Shown in pieces: positions 1 through 12,629 of a stretch of DNA of 64,000 nt (its first letter is position 1; every line of letters begins with the position of its first letter). The notes below the pieces were generated by a model that was given only the letters and a program-made list of their open reading frames with translations, was not told where the DNA came from and searched no databases. Source of the DNA: Cyclina sinensis. Its lineage: Eukaryota; Mollusca; Bivalvia; Venerida; Veneridae. Where the stretch lies: NCBI GenBank assembly GCA_012932295.1, contig JAAONU010000002.1:38127521-38191520 (forward strand), given 5' to 3'. The translations under genes and the position numbers were made by a program.

Positions 1-3000
1 ACTAAGCTATGAAGAGCTAGCAATTGGAAGAGCAATTTATGCACGAATAAATATGCACTATCAAAATCATGTGAGATATATTAACAAAAACATAAAAGGT
101 CTTAGAATAATTCACCCTTTATATAAAGCTGATGATATTTTCGTTGCTCTGTTGTAATTGGTGGCAAAGCTGTCAACTGTTCTAGCACACTATGCATCCT
201 GGTGTCTTCGAAAATTATATCACACTTTATAAGAACAAGATGTTCTACTTGACTTCAGAGATTACAGTTGGTGCCAAAGGCTTTTGACTCATTCCAATTG
301 CGTGCATCTAGTTCTAAGAGGTTTATTAAGAGTCTTGTAAGAGTAAACGAGTAAAGGTAATAAAAAGAAATAAGATGTTTTTGAAACGTAAATTCCATTA
401 TTTTTTAAGTGTCTGGCACTTAAAATTTATTTGCTCATCTTTGCAATATTTTGATTTAAAATAACGTGCTCTGGCAATTTTACTGACAGGTAAAGCAGCC
501 AACAATGTATTTGCAGCAGAAGATGTTAGTTCTAATTTTAAACTGCATTCGTGTCAATACCTTTCTGGCGCAGCAATTTTTCTTAATTGCTGGCACGATG
601 AAGATCCAAATAGGAAATTGTTTTCTTTATATAGGATGAAATTTTATACCTGACACTGCTATTCTCTATTACTAATTTAAGTAAGTACGTTTTAATCGCG
701 CGTATAAATCCAGCAGTTTACCCTTCCGGCAAATAACACAGAAAAAATCTTCTCACACGTAGTAATGAATACTGTCACAACACATCGTTTATCTGTGTAC
801 CGTAGACTGACCTGACATAGTCATTTTAGTAGAATACGTATGCTTAACTCTGAAAAGTGTGACAAAAATAGCATTCTTAGAATATTTCAAGCTTGTGCCA
901 ATAAATGAACTCCCACAGGTGTTTGTAGAAAGATTGGACATTTGACAGGAAGTCGAGAGCCAGCTTTCAGACAGAGCCAAATATTGTTGTTCCCACAGTT
1001 ATTTTAATTATTTCTGTTTGATATTTTTGTTCATGTCATGTTGTCTAGTATCTGATTTTACATCTGGCGGAGTTGCCATTTATGAGGTTTTCATTTGAAT
1101 AGAAATTCTAGTACCAGTCAAAATAAGCCGTAAATAACAAACTGTCAGCTATGACATACTAAAACCCGTACGTCCAAATTGTTTCACGTACTATTTTGCC
1201 GGCAGCAACGAATGACATAACAACAAAAAGACGGCCACCGATAAGCAGAGATTTTATTTCATTAAACTGACAAGTTACATATTTTTATTACGTTTATGGT
1301 TTCTAGGTTTTTGCTTTTTCACGGTAACGTAAAATACATTAAAACGTTTAAATATTTTTATTTTAAGTGAAATAAGTTGAAGGGGCGCTTTTAATTTGGA
1401 AAAAGCATAATGACTACACCTACTCCACCGCCCACAGTCGCACTTTTGAGACTTATAATGTTTTCAAAATAACGTTTTCAAAAAAAATCTTTGATGCTTT
1501 CAGATAAACTGCTTCAGCATCCACATCAAAAAGGGGTCAGGACATTTCAAGTCAAATACCTGAAATGTGACAAATTCTTAAATGATGATATTTAAAGATA
1601 ATTAATTACACTATTTTGAGTCAATATGAGATCGATGTGATGACCCTTAGTCTGCAAAATAAGGATATTCTGCTTGCAACTTTGACAATTTATAATAATT
1701 TCAGCAGACAAGAATTATTACATATTAGATATTTCCAAATTTAAGCCTGTCCAAAGGCAAAGCAATTTCAAAAGTCATTAATGCTACATGAAAACTGTTT
1801 TTATTGTGGTCGATAATCGTTTCTTCAAAGCCAAAGAAAAACAATTTTCAATAATCAATTTATGTTTCAACTATTAGCTTGGACAAAATTAAAGCCGTTT
1901 ACCTCCAACTTACCCACCCCCCAAGTCAAGTCTATTTTGTTATTCCTACGATGTTTTGAAGAACCAGGGGTTCTCTATCAATCTTCATACATATTAACGA
2001 TTTTTTTTTTATTTTCTCTTTTAAGAAAACACATTAGATATCAGGCCATTTATCAAAGCAAAGTAGGAGCAAAGTTTTGAATGAATATGTCGCAAAAATT
2101 TCAGTTAATTTATCAAAATCAGGTACTAGTGTTTAAATATGTCACTTTGGCCACATTTCAATGTGATTACATCATTAGCCATTTTGTCTATAAGGTTTTC
2201 TTTTAACATTTGTCAGACTAAAATCATAAAACCCTTTCAAGTACAAGGGCAAGTAATTCTTTCTTATTCAAATTTAATGATAGATTTATTGTTTTCGTTA
2301 AATGTGTGTATTTTCATTCATTTTTACCATACTACCATTCATTGAAAGAAAAATATAAAATTCTTATCTCTCGTCTGGGGGGAAACGTAAGTTAATTATT
2401 ATTACTTTTTTTGACAATAGTTCTTTGAAAGAAACGTACAAAGTGCAAAAGGCACCTGTTCTGTAAACCGATTAATGATCACAAATTACATGTGTTTTTG
2501 TCTTCAATCCTGTCTTATCTCACCGCTTTTGTATAGAGACCCATTGACCAAATGCTTATTAAATGTCCCACCGTATACATTCAATTAGACAAGGACAAAA
2601 GCAAACGTCCCACGGGTTAGTTCCAAATGACGAAGCATGCAGTAAATCAAAATTAATTAACCCCTTAGAAGCTAGCTTTGGGTTGAAATATTACTATATC
2701 AAATTACAGAAATGATGTCGCGCCCGACGAATTAAAGATGATATTGGTAACCGTATAGTCGAATTTGAGAATTGTCGTAAAATTAATAAAGTGCTAGAAA
2801 CTGGGGTGCATCTGCCGTAAATCAGTCTGTTTAAAAATGGCGCTCTAACATAAAATGTACCTTTTTGTCTACATTACATTTATTTTCTTTAATGGGATGT
2901 TTTATCGTTTAAGAATGATTCATTTACTTTGTACAAACTAGCGACGACAACCTGATGGTAAAAAACCATTACAAACAAGATATTAATGTTAGCCGTGTTT

Positions 3001-4960
3001 TTCACAAAATTAGACCAAGTGGACTAAATACCTCTACTAAATTTAGGCGACCATAAAAAAGCACTTAGGTACTAATGTAAGATAATACAGGTATATCGTA
3101 ATTATTATAAATTCCAGACTGATTATTTATACAACTGGACACGCTTTTATTTGCTTTAAACTTGACCACTCAAGTTTATCCTCTTCTTACAAACACCTTA
3201 CTTCCCCAAATCCTATCGAGATTTTAAGAGATTTGTATTTGCATACATGCGGATGATAAATTTATTTTGTCAACCAAATCTCACAGTACGTTGGTATGGC
3301 TGGCCCATTCAGATATCCATTATATGAGAGGGATTCTAACGTAAATCAAACGTTGTTAATAGAAGAAAGTGCATTACCACCTGATTTATTAGACAGAATA
3401 GATAAAAGAATAAAGTTTCGTGTTGAAAGTGCACCACCTAGACTACAATAATATATTAATAGCGTATAAAAATGCTTTAGATATTTCCTTTGCTATCTTA
3501 AAAGGTCTACATATGGCAAGTCGGTATTGTAAAACCTTAGTCTTGTTTCTGTTTCGTTATTTGCACCTCTGTGCAAGGACTGAAAAATGCACATCACACG
3601 TTATAGCCGCCTATTGTAAGATTTAAGTCTGTTAGTATTCAAAGCTGTTTGACAAATCAATACGCTCTTAAGTCTTGTTCCAGCAAAAGAAAAAACACAG
3701 TTCGCGAAAATTTAACGTTGTAAAGAAAGAATAAGGGCAAACATTCAGAAATAGAAAAGAACGGCATTGAAGAGCACCATTTTAGTTTGTGATCGCCGGT
3801 ACATTGGACAAATACTTGAATGTTACAGAATACAAGCAAACTAAATCATAATGCACGCAGACAAGCAGTCGATGCGGCACAAATGTATCACTTTATTACT
3901 GGTCTGTCTCTCATGCGCTGGCGTGCTCCAGGTCTTTAATTAAACAGAAATGTTTGATGTTATTAGTAAACGGAAAAGAATCTGCATCAATTATAAATGT
4001 GTGAATGGATTTCAAGTAGTAAAATGCATCTTGACAATTTTGGTCTCCTACACGGTTCAGTCAATATGCTTTGCTATTTCATACAGATTTTTTTTTTGTC
4101 TTCCGACTACCTTTTGAACCAAAATTTGAACCTTTTTATACCTTTTGTTATTCATGTCTTTGAATAACTCTAGCAAGATTTGGAGGGCGCTTAGAAATAA
4201 ATACTTCGGTATATTTTTCGTGAGATTGCACAAAAAAGTAAATCTTCGGCCTTTCTTGGCTTACGTCGATTTGAGAGAAGCGTTTGATATGAGCAGAAAT
4301 ATCTGACTCACTGGGTGTTCATGTTATTTTGATTCTTTAATGATTACTTGATCATTTTGGGGGGATTAAAGCTAATCTGATTCCTCTTTAGAGAATATAA
4401 ATTTTAAGAAGTAGACGTTTTCGTTTATTCTTTGGCTTCGTCTAAAACATAACCAGTTTGACAGGTTTTGAATTCTTACGTAAGAAATCAAAGATCTTCA
4501 GGTGATATGATGTGATTTTATTACAAAGCCGTCTTATATGTTCAAAATTCAAGGGGATTTGTGGTTTTTGAAAGGTTTTATTCTTGAAGATTGCATGTCA
4601 TGTCCTTTTTATAATAGACGTGATTGCAAATATAAATACCACGACTTTTAACCAGAGTAAAACGCTGTTTCCCGTATTTATAAATCAAACGGAAAATAAA
4701 AATTAATGTGAACATATGAAGCATTGCTTTTTTCTTAGGTCGCGAAATTTACTAAAGGGCAGTAGCAGAACACATGCAAGTGTCTAGAATTTTTCTGACA
4801 GAAAAAAAAATATGTTCTCGATCACTTTCAAATTCCTGCATGTATCAAAATCATCATTTAACATACATTACTTTACCAAATATCACCAAGATAAATATTT
4901 GTGGCGTGAACTTCTAAAATTTTATTCCAGACAGGACTTCATGTCACGTGATATTCTTGA
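1..4960. other. AT-rich sequence with no recognisable gene
   Basis: About 5 kb of AT-rich DNA with scattered CpG. Open frames are short (72 codons or fewer) and show no domain, signal peptide or codon pattern that I recognise. I see no tandem array or inverted repeat here. It is best described as intergenic or intronic sequence leading up to the foldback element. Confidence 0.6.
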
Positions 4961-4969
4961 CATATCTTT
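4961..4969. repeat. Left 9-bp target-site duplication of foldback element
   Basis: CATATCTTT stands immediately left of the element's first base and is repeated exactly at 7603-7611, immediately right of its last base. A perfect 9-bp direct repeat bounding a perfect terminal inverted repeat is the signature of DNA-transposon insertion. Confidence 0.85.
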
Positions 4970-7602
4970 ATATGTGTGAAGTTGGTCTGCAGTTCGCAGT
5001 TCGCAATTCGCGATTCGAATTGCGAACTGCAAACTGGCATGCAGTTCGCGATTCAAACTTGAAGATTTTCAGTGTTCTTCTTGGGAAAATTTATGACTTA
5101 CTAACTTCATAAACCAAAAAGAAATAGTTCTAAGTCCAATTGCAAACTAGCATGCTGTTCGCGATTCGAATTGCGAACTGCAAACTGGTCTGCAGTTCGC
5201 AGTTCGCAATTCGCGATTCGAATTGCGAACTGCAAACTGGCATGCAGTTCGCGATTCAAACTTGAAGCTTTTCAGAGTTCTTCTTGTGAAAATTTATTAC
5301 TTACTAACTTCATAAACCAAAAAGAAATAGTTCTAAGATAGAGAAAATAAACATAAGTCCAATTGCAAACTAGCATGCGGTACGCGATTCGAATTGCGAA
5401 CTGCAAACTGGCATGCAGTTCGCGATTCAAATTTCAAGCTTTTCAGTGTTCTTCTAGGGAAAATTTATGACTTACTTACTTCATAAACCAAAAAGAAATA
5501 GTTCTTAGTCGAATTGCAAACTAGCATGCGGTTCGCGATTCGAATTGCGAACTGCAAACTAGCATGCAGTTCGCGATTCAAACTTGAAGCTTTTCAGAGT
5601 TCTTCGTGTGAAAATTTATTACTTACTAACTTCATAAACCAAAAAGAAATAGTTCTAAGATAGAGAAAATAAACATAAGTCCAATTGCAAACTAGCATGC
5701 GGTACGCGATTCGAATTGCGAACTGCAAACTGGCATGCAGTTCGCGATTCAAATTTCAAGCTTTTCAGTGTTCTTCTAGGGAAAATTTATGACTTACTTA
5801 CTTCATAAACCAAAAAGAAATAGTTCTTAGTCGAATTGCAAACTAGCATGCGGTTCGCGATTCGAATTGCGAACTGCAAACTAGCATGCAGTTCGCGATT
5901 CAAACTTGAAGCTTTTCAGAGTTCTTCGTGTGAAAATTTATTACTTACTAACTTCATAAACCAAAAAAGAAATAGTTCTAAGATAGAAAAAAAACATAAG
6001 TCAATTGCAAACTAGCATGCGGTTCGCGATTCGAATTGCGAACTGCAAACTAGTCTGCAGTTCGCAGTTCGCAGTTCGCAATTCGCGATTCGAATTGCGA
6101 ACTGCAAACTGGCATGCAGTTCGCAATTCAAACTTGAAAATTTTCAGTGTTCTTCTTGGGAAAATTAAACTAAAAAGAAATAGTTCTAAAATAGAGAAAA
6201 AAAATATAAGTCCAATTGCAAACTAGCATGCGGTTCGCGATTCGAATTGCGAACTGCAAACTAGTCTGTAGTTCGCAGTTCGTTTTTCGCGATTCGAATT
6301 GCGAACTGCAAACTAGCATGCAGTTCGCGATTCAAATTTGAAGATTTATAGTGTTCTTTTTGTGAAAATGTTCTTCTATTATTTCATACTTACTTCATAA
6401 ACCAAAAAGAGAAATGGTTCTAAAATAGAGAAAAAAAAAACAAATAGTTCTAAGTCCAATTGCAAACTAGCCTGAGGTTCGCGATTCGAATTGCGAACTG
6501 CAAACTGGTCTGCAGTTTGCGATTCAATTTGAAGATTTTCAGTGTTCTTATATGAAAATTTAATTCTTACTTAATAAACCAAAAAGAAATAGTTCTAAAA
6601 TAGAGAACAAAACATAAGTCCAATTGCAAACTAGCATGCGGTTCGCGATTCGAATTCGAATAACAATTTCGCATCACCATCAAATCGAATCGCGAATTGC
6701 GAACTGCGAACTGCAGACCAGATTGCAGTTCGCAATTCGAATCGCGAACCGCATGCTAGTTTGCAATTGGACTAGTATTTTTTTCTCTATTTTAGAACTA
6801 TTTCTTTTTGGTTTATGAAGTTAGTAATGCATAAATTTTCCCAAGAAGAACACTGAAAAGCTTCAAGTTTGAATCGCGAACTGCAGACCAGTTTGCAGTT
6901 CGCAATTCGAATCGTGAACCGCAGGCTAGTTTGCAATTGGACTTGTGTTTTTTTCTATTTTAGAACTATTTGTAGTTCGCAATTCGAATCGCGAACTGCA
7001 GGCTAGTTTGCTATTGGACTTATGTTTTGTTCTCTATTTTAAAACTATTTTTTTTTGGTTTATGAAGTAAGTAAGAAATAAATTTTCATATAAGAATACT
7101 GTAAACCTTCAAATTGAATCGCGAACTGCAGACCAGTTTGCAGTTTGCAATTCGAATCGCGAACCGCAGGCTATTTGCAATTGTACTTATGTTTTTTTTT
7201 CTCTATTTTAGAACTATTTCTTTTTGGTTTATGAAGTAAGTATGAAATAATAGAAGAACATTTTCACAAGAAGAACACTATAAATCTTCAAATTTGAATC
7301 GCGAACTGCATGCCATTTTGCAGTTCGCAATTCGAATCGCGAATTGCGAACTGCGAACTGCAGACCATTTTGCAGTTCACAATTCGAATCGCGAATCGCA
7401 TGCTAGTTTGCAATTGGACTAATATTTTTTCCTCTATTTTAGAACTATTTCTTTTTGGTTTATGAAGTTAGTAAGTCATAAATTTTCACAAGAAGAACAC
7501 TGAAAATCTTCAAGTTTGAATCGCGAACTGCATGCCAGTTTGCAGTTCGCAATTCGAATCGCGAATTGCGAACTGCGAACTGCAGACCAACTTCACACAT
7601 AT
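4970..7602. mobile_element. Foldback-type non-autonomous DNA transposon, 2.6 kb
   Basis: This is one giant imperfect inverted repeat. The left end begins ATATGTGTGAAGTTGG and the right end is its exact reverse complement. The outer 145 or so bases of the two ends match with very few changes. Left arm about 4970-6655 and right arm about 6685-7602 meet at a short unpaired centre near 6656-6684. Both arms consist of tandem subrepeats that alternate a GC-richer palindromic block (GCAGTTCGCAATTCGCGATT and its complement) with an AT-rich block ending ATAAACCAAAAAGAAATAG. There is no transposase frame; open stretches inside are by-products of the repeats. Known biology: long inverted ends made of subrepeats plus 9-bp duplications characterise foldback elements such as Drosophila FB, which group with Mutator-like transposons. 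Membership in that superfamily is inferred from duplication length and architecture only. The unequal arms (about 1.69 against 0.92 kb) point to expansion or contraction of subrepeats after insertion. Confidence 0.85.
5358..6001. repeat. Two near-identical 322-bp tandem copies in the left foldback arm
   Basis: The blocks starting at 5358 and 5680 are almost base-for-base the same over 322 bp, apart from a few changes near the end of the second. Each block holds two of the element's shorter subunits of about 160 bp. The near identity, compared with neighbouring diverged subunits, indicates recent duplication by unequal exchange or replication slippage inside the arm. Confidence 0.8.
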
Positions 7603-7611
7603 CATATCTTT
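7603..7611. repeat. Right 9-bp target-site duplication of foldback element
   Basis: CATATCTTT, identical to the copy at 4961-4969, directly follows the element's terminal CTTCACACATAT. Confidence 0.85.
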
Positions 7612-10189
7612 TGTAATTTACTCGTCTGCTCCAGAATAACAGTAGCCGAGAAAATCTCATAGCAGACACACAGTAATGAATGAGAAATAAATGTGAAAAC
7701 ATTGCTCGTGCATTTTATCAATTTGAAAATTAGAAACATCAAAGGTATTCATTTAGAGCATTGCAACGCGATAATCAGAGATGTTCGGTGGTGTATGGCA
7801 CTGCTTTATCTGAGTTAAGGCAGTCTAAGACAGATTGGCAATTAGTGGGCATGAAATAAATAAAAATACAGACTTTTACTAAGACAGGACAAAGAACGGC
7901 ATTTTTCTTAACCTCTTTCCTAACCTGTCTATGGCTTCACAATATCACAAGTGCTGAGTGAGTGCTCAATATTTGGTTTTTGTTCTTTCGCTCCATCCAG
8001 TCTCGGACTCTTTGTATTGCTCAGACAGTTTCAATGTATGTGCTTTTATGTAACACCTCTTTCACCATTTTTTCTACCAAATTTGTTTATCAGGCAGAGG
8101 ATACCTGCAATATCTGGTCTTTGATTCATATTTGACTACTGTTTATTTTCTATCCTTGCATAAAAAGAACGGTGAGACGTTACTTCTGGGAACTGATAAA
8201 AAATTACCATTTCGTACTTTTGAGAACCAAACATTGTTTTTTCTGTTTATAGTATTTCTGTTTGTGTTTATGTAGTATTTTTGTAATTTATTTCCTGTGA
8301 GATTTGAAATGTCTTGGACATTTTAAGCTCACTTTGTGCTCTTGTCTTCCTCATGTACTGGTTTTGTGCTGGATATTGTGTCAATAACGACAAGCTTAAA
8401 GTAATTAACAACATTGATTATTACGAAATGAGTAATTATTGACTCATAGCTGAGATAGTTTAGACGTTCTTCTGTGTCTAGATGTACTTCTGTAAAAATC
8501 TATATAGACATGCATTACACATAGCTTGAGAATTATGACGTGTTCCAATCCAGGGACAAAGATATGACTTTTTCCTCTTCAGCTATCCCACGCACTAGAT
8601 TTCAAGGGCATGAACCTGCATAATTTGTCATAAAATTAATTGTAGAATTGGTTATAAAGGTTCTATAGTTTGAGCAATTCTGTGCTTCACTTCTTAAAAA
8701 AAGTCTCATTTACAAGTCCTATTTGCTCATATACAAAACATTTTGCATGCTTCCGGCTGTCACCATTTCATTTTATCGTGTCTTTTTTATTGCAAATAAC
8801 TGAAATTTACCATTTTCTGACGTGCAGAGGTGATACCTGCATATGTTATCTTGTATTTATATGATAATGTTTTGATTTCTGTATGCCTTACATTATGCAA
8901 ATGCTTTCTATCTTTCCGATATAGCTAATGCATTTTGTTGCATTTATTTTCTTAATGTTGCTGTATTTCTTCCAATTCATAATGCAAACACGGTACTTCT
9001 GCAGGCCTTAACATGTTGCAGGCTACCCACACACATGCGAGTCTAAAATTTACGCATCTTTACAAGAATTGGGTTTTTTTTTTAAGAAAAACAAAATCAG
9101 CGTCTTCAGAGTACGCACATAACGATACAAAATCTGATTGCATTTTCTGGCTAAATTATACCTGAGAAAGTTCCTACCATTTTAATTAAAACATAATGCT
9201 TTCATTTAATGTTTACAATATGTCACAAGTTTTGAAGAGAAATTTGCGAACTGAATGAAAAATGCACAGAAAAGGCTTGTTTGAATGCACTTAAACGCTA
9301 TATTGAATTTCACATTGAAAAATGAATGCGGAATATGTTTATAATGTGCACAAAAGCTACCGCAGTCTATGGTTGCATTTGTCATTTTTAGCATGTATGT
9401 GTAAATTAAAATATATATCACGTCTAAAGCTTGATATATATGCTGTAATAATGTTTTCTGAAGCGAGAGGGGATCTTTGCATTTCTTCGTAAGCGACGCC
9501 ATACCGGCGACTTATAAAACATAAAAATCGTGGGATTTTCGATTAATTTAATACTTAACTAATTTAACGCTCCACGTGAGTTTATTCGAAATATTAGTGA
9601 TTTTTATTAATATGATATGATCATAAGCTACAAAACTACTTCAATGTAATAAAATCATACCAAAAGCAAAATACTTGTATTGCCCAAATGAAAAAGCTCT
9701 GTCGTTTTGAATGAATATGATAATAAAATTCATTGGGCGAAAATGATTTACTAACCGACATTCGGGTATTTTTGGCCTTCAAGACGTTCATGATTCAATT
9801 ATTTCAAATATTCCTTTCTCTGGTGACATGCGTTACCCCCACGAGGCCCTGTTCGCTTTGCGGTATAACATAACCAAAGGTATTCTTATGAAATTATAGT
9901 AAGTTAAAATATCGTAAAAGTGCTAAAATTGTTTTAAATTATGTAAAACGTTCGAAAATGTGATAGTTAACAAGTGTATGAGAAGTAGTTAGCAAATAAT
10001 TGTGGAGAAAGATCTGAATAAACAAGAAATCATAAAAACACCTGGGTAGCTGGTCTCTCAACCATATCAATCGGCTAGAACAAAATCTGTTTGGTTTCAC
10101 TGTCACCGTTTAAATGCTGATTTTTCAACAACAAAAATTTATGAAATGTTCACTTTACAAAACTGGACATTTTTTCTTGGAGTTTCGAT
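7612..10189. other. AT-rich sequence, nothing recognised
   Basis: Unique-looking AT-rich DNA with homopolymer runs. The largest open frame is 98 codons on the minus strand at 9206-9502 and has no recognisable motif. No tandem array or long inverted repeat was seen. Confidence 0.55.
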
Positions 10190-10285
10190 TCTCACCCGAA
10201 AGAGGCTCTGTGAAAACTACAAAGACTCGAACCTACGACCACAAGGTCTGTTGAAATATCCGGTCTAAACTGTGATGTCACCATT
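10190..10285 (-). repeat. tRNA-derived SINE fragment or tRNA relic
   Basis: On the minus strand the segment contains GGTTCGAGTC (10224-10233 on the plus strand), a match to the RNA polymerase III B box. It is preceded by a tRNA-like GACCTTGTGGTCGTA stretch and, further upstream, a degenerate CAGTTTAGACCGG that could be an A-box remnant. The acceptor stem cannot be closed, so this is a SINE head or pseudogene rather than a working tRNA. The family is unknown. Confidence 0.45.
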
Positions 10286-10752
10286 GTAAAAAGCTGAACT
10301 GCATTAACCTACTCACATTCACGCATTTTGAAATATTTGCAGGCGATATTCATTAATTTGTCACGTAACCTTGACAGAGGCTCAGTTTTCACTTTTTCAA
10401 AAACGTAGATGGTTACTTTGATGGATTGCTTCATTTTTGGCTTAATAGCTACAGAAATATATATACTTGCACAAAATTCCGCCTTTACGCTGCAATTTAA
10501 GCAGGTAATTTAGCTCTGTAACCGATACCGCGTGTTTTGTCACACAAATTTCATAATATACTATGAATTTTATTAACGAGTGGTAATTTTCAGATTCATT
10601 GAATATCTCATTTGACAGATTTCCTTGTGCGAAATGCACCAGTGTCAAAAAGCAATTAAAGGGATGGTACTTCAAGTCTTAATGACAAACATACCAAGAC
10701 TGGTGAAGTTTCAACTTAAACTTGCAGGAGAGACGAATGCAAATTCGAATGA

Positions 10753-10836
10753 CAACAAAGTCATGGGAAGTAGCAGTAAGCAACAAAGTCATGGGTAGTA
10801 GCAGTAAGCAACAAAGTCATGGGTAGTAGCAGTAAG
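10753..10836. repeat. 28-bp minisatellite, three copies
   Basis: Three consecutive 28-bp units begin CAACAAAGTCATGGG and end TAGCAGTAAG. The first differs from the others at one base. A truncated fourth copy (CAACAACATAG) follows and leads into a short hairpin-forming AACAAC/GTTGTT stretch near 10840-10865. Confidence 0.9.
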
Positions 10837-10865
10837 CAACAACATAGACTTAGTTGTTGTTGTTT

Positions 10866-12591
10866 TTCTCTGACTTCGGAAATCTTCAACACATCGTTTT
10901 GTTTTTTTGTTGTTGTTTTTTTCAAATACTAGTCTAGAAAATTCATAACAGTCATTGGTAAACATATAAAATATTTAAAGACCACAGCTTATAGCATTTT
11001 AAAGAAGTTGCTTTAATTGTAAGGTAAACAAATCCGTATAAAATGTCTCCGTGATATTTGGAATAGGAAATTAATAAAAGCTATTGCGATTGTGTTTGGA
11101 CAGACATTTACAAAGGTTGTAAATTTGTTTTACTTTCCCCGGTTTTTTCTGTGAATGAAATTCTCTGCAAGGGACATGTTTATTTGACCAGCGAGCACTT
11201 CAAAGCGTTGTTTCACAAATAGATCAAATATCTCCCTCCTTCAGTAGCTCGAGGCAAGTTTCTACCAAAATGAAACAAAAGGAGGAGACCATAATTAACC
11301 GAAAAGGACGGCAATTCTGAAGCGTTTACGCCGTTTTATGTCTATACACTAGTCATTATTACCGAACCTAATTGACAAATACTTCATTGCCTGTAGGAAA
11401 TTCAATTACTCCTAATGCATTGTCGACAATTTAGACTTAAGAAAACTGTAGGGTGCCGCCACATTAAATTTCATTTATTACATGGCACGAAGAAACAATA
11501 AATAAATAAAAGCTGGGGCACGTTTATAAACAGGAAGTTTGAATCTGTAAATACTGAGTTATTTCTGGGCTTGCTTTCATAAATAGTACCTCTGAAACTA
11601 TTTTTTTGCACAATTAAACAAAGCAAAATCACTGACAAATTGGCACAGATTTGTAGCATTTCGCCTCTGTACTGAAGAATGTGCCATCACTCATCATACA
11701 CCTGCATATGTGCATAAACTTCTCGTTCAAAACACATGACAAATTGAGATTTTACGTGATTAAGTTATAAATGGTAAAATATCGAGCATCGCTATATATA
11801 TAATAAGATGTATTTAAATGATTTAAACCACTAAACTGAAAATACAGTGTTCTGTCATGTTCAAAATGCAAAACAATATGAGTTGAAATAAACATGTAAA
11901 TCATGACAGGCCAAAAAATATAACCTCAGGGTTACAAGCCTTCGCCAAAACCAACCGAACTTTGATAGAAATATTTAAAGGTATTGTAAGATTGCCTTTT
12001 CTCTTATAAATGCAAATGCTGATACAAGAAGCACGCAGGATTAAAGTGTTTATTTTTTCATTCTTGTGTTTGTTCAAATGTTGTTACTTGAATGTAAAGC
12101 AGATATTTTTTGTTTGGCCTTTCAGGTAATGCAATTGATCAAGCAACAGGGTGATGGTTTTGTAAAGGTAATGTTTCAAGCCTTTGCAGATATACTGAAT
12201 GAGAAAGCATTTCTCAAATTTAAACTGCATTCAATGTGATGCATTTTAGGTGCATATCCATAGCTGGCACACAGAGAATTTAATGAGGCGTGACAATCGA
12301 ATGGTTCGTTTTCATGCCTGCCTTACAGTGCGGGGGAATTAGACATTTATTAGCATTTGAATGTTAAATAAAGATATACAATGCTGTAATAAGTATGCAA
12401 ATATACATACTGGAGTCGTATTTTTTCAATTGATGACATTTCAGCGCGAGTAAATGTTATGTAAATGTTAAACATGCCATAAATTTCTAGTCACGTCAAT
12501 ATAGAGTATGTTTATCACAACCACACTTGCATTGTTATGGACATTATCATAATAGACTTCATCATCAGCTTAAGCAGTAGCTCATCGTTAG
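10866..12591. other. AT-rich sequence, nothing recognised
   Basis: No gene or repeat family recognised. A T-rich, TTG-containing low-complexity tract lies near 10855-10920. Open frames are 62 codons or shorter with no domain. Confidence 0.5.

Positions 12592-12626
<35 letters not shown>
12592..12626. repeat. (CAT)n microsatellite
   Basis: About eleven uninterrupted CAT triplets, followed by an A-rich tract with further isolated CATCAT motifs. The purity suggests it may be length-variable between individuals. Confidence 0.95.

Positions 12627-12629
<3 letters not shown>

Noticed and set aside
6005..7702. Short frames within the foldback element as a transposase fragment
   Set aside because: Their sequences are translations of the tandem subrepeats (for example repeated RFAIRIANC-like strings) and contain no catalytic motif.
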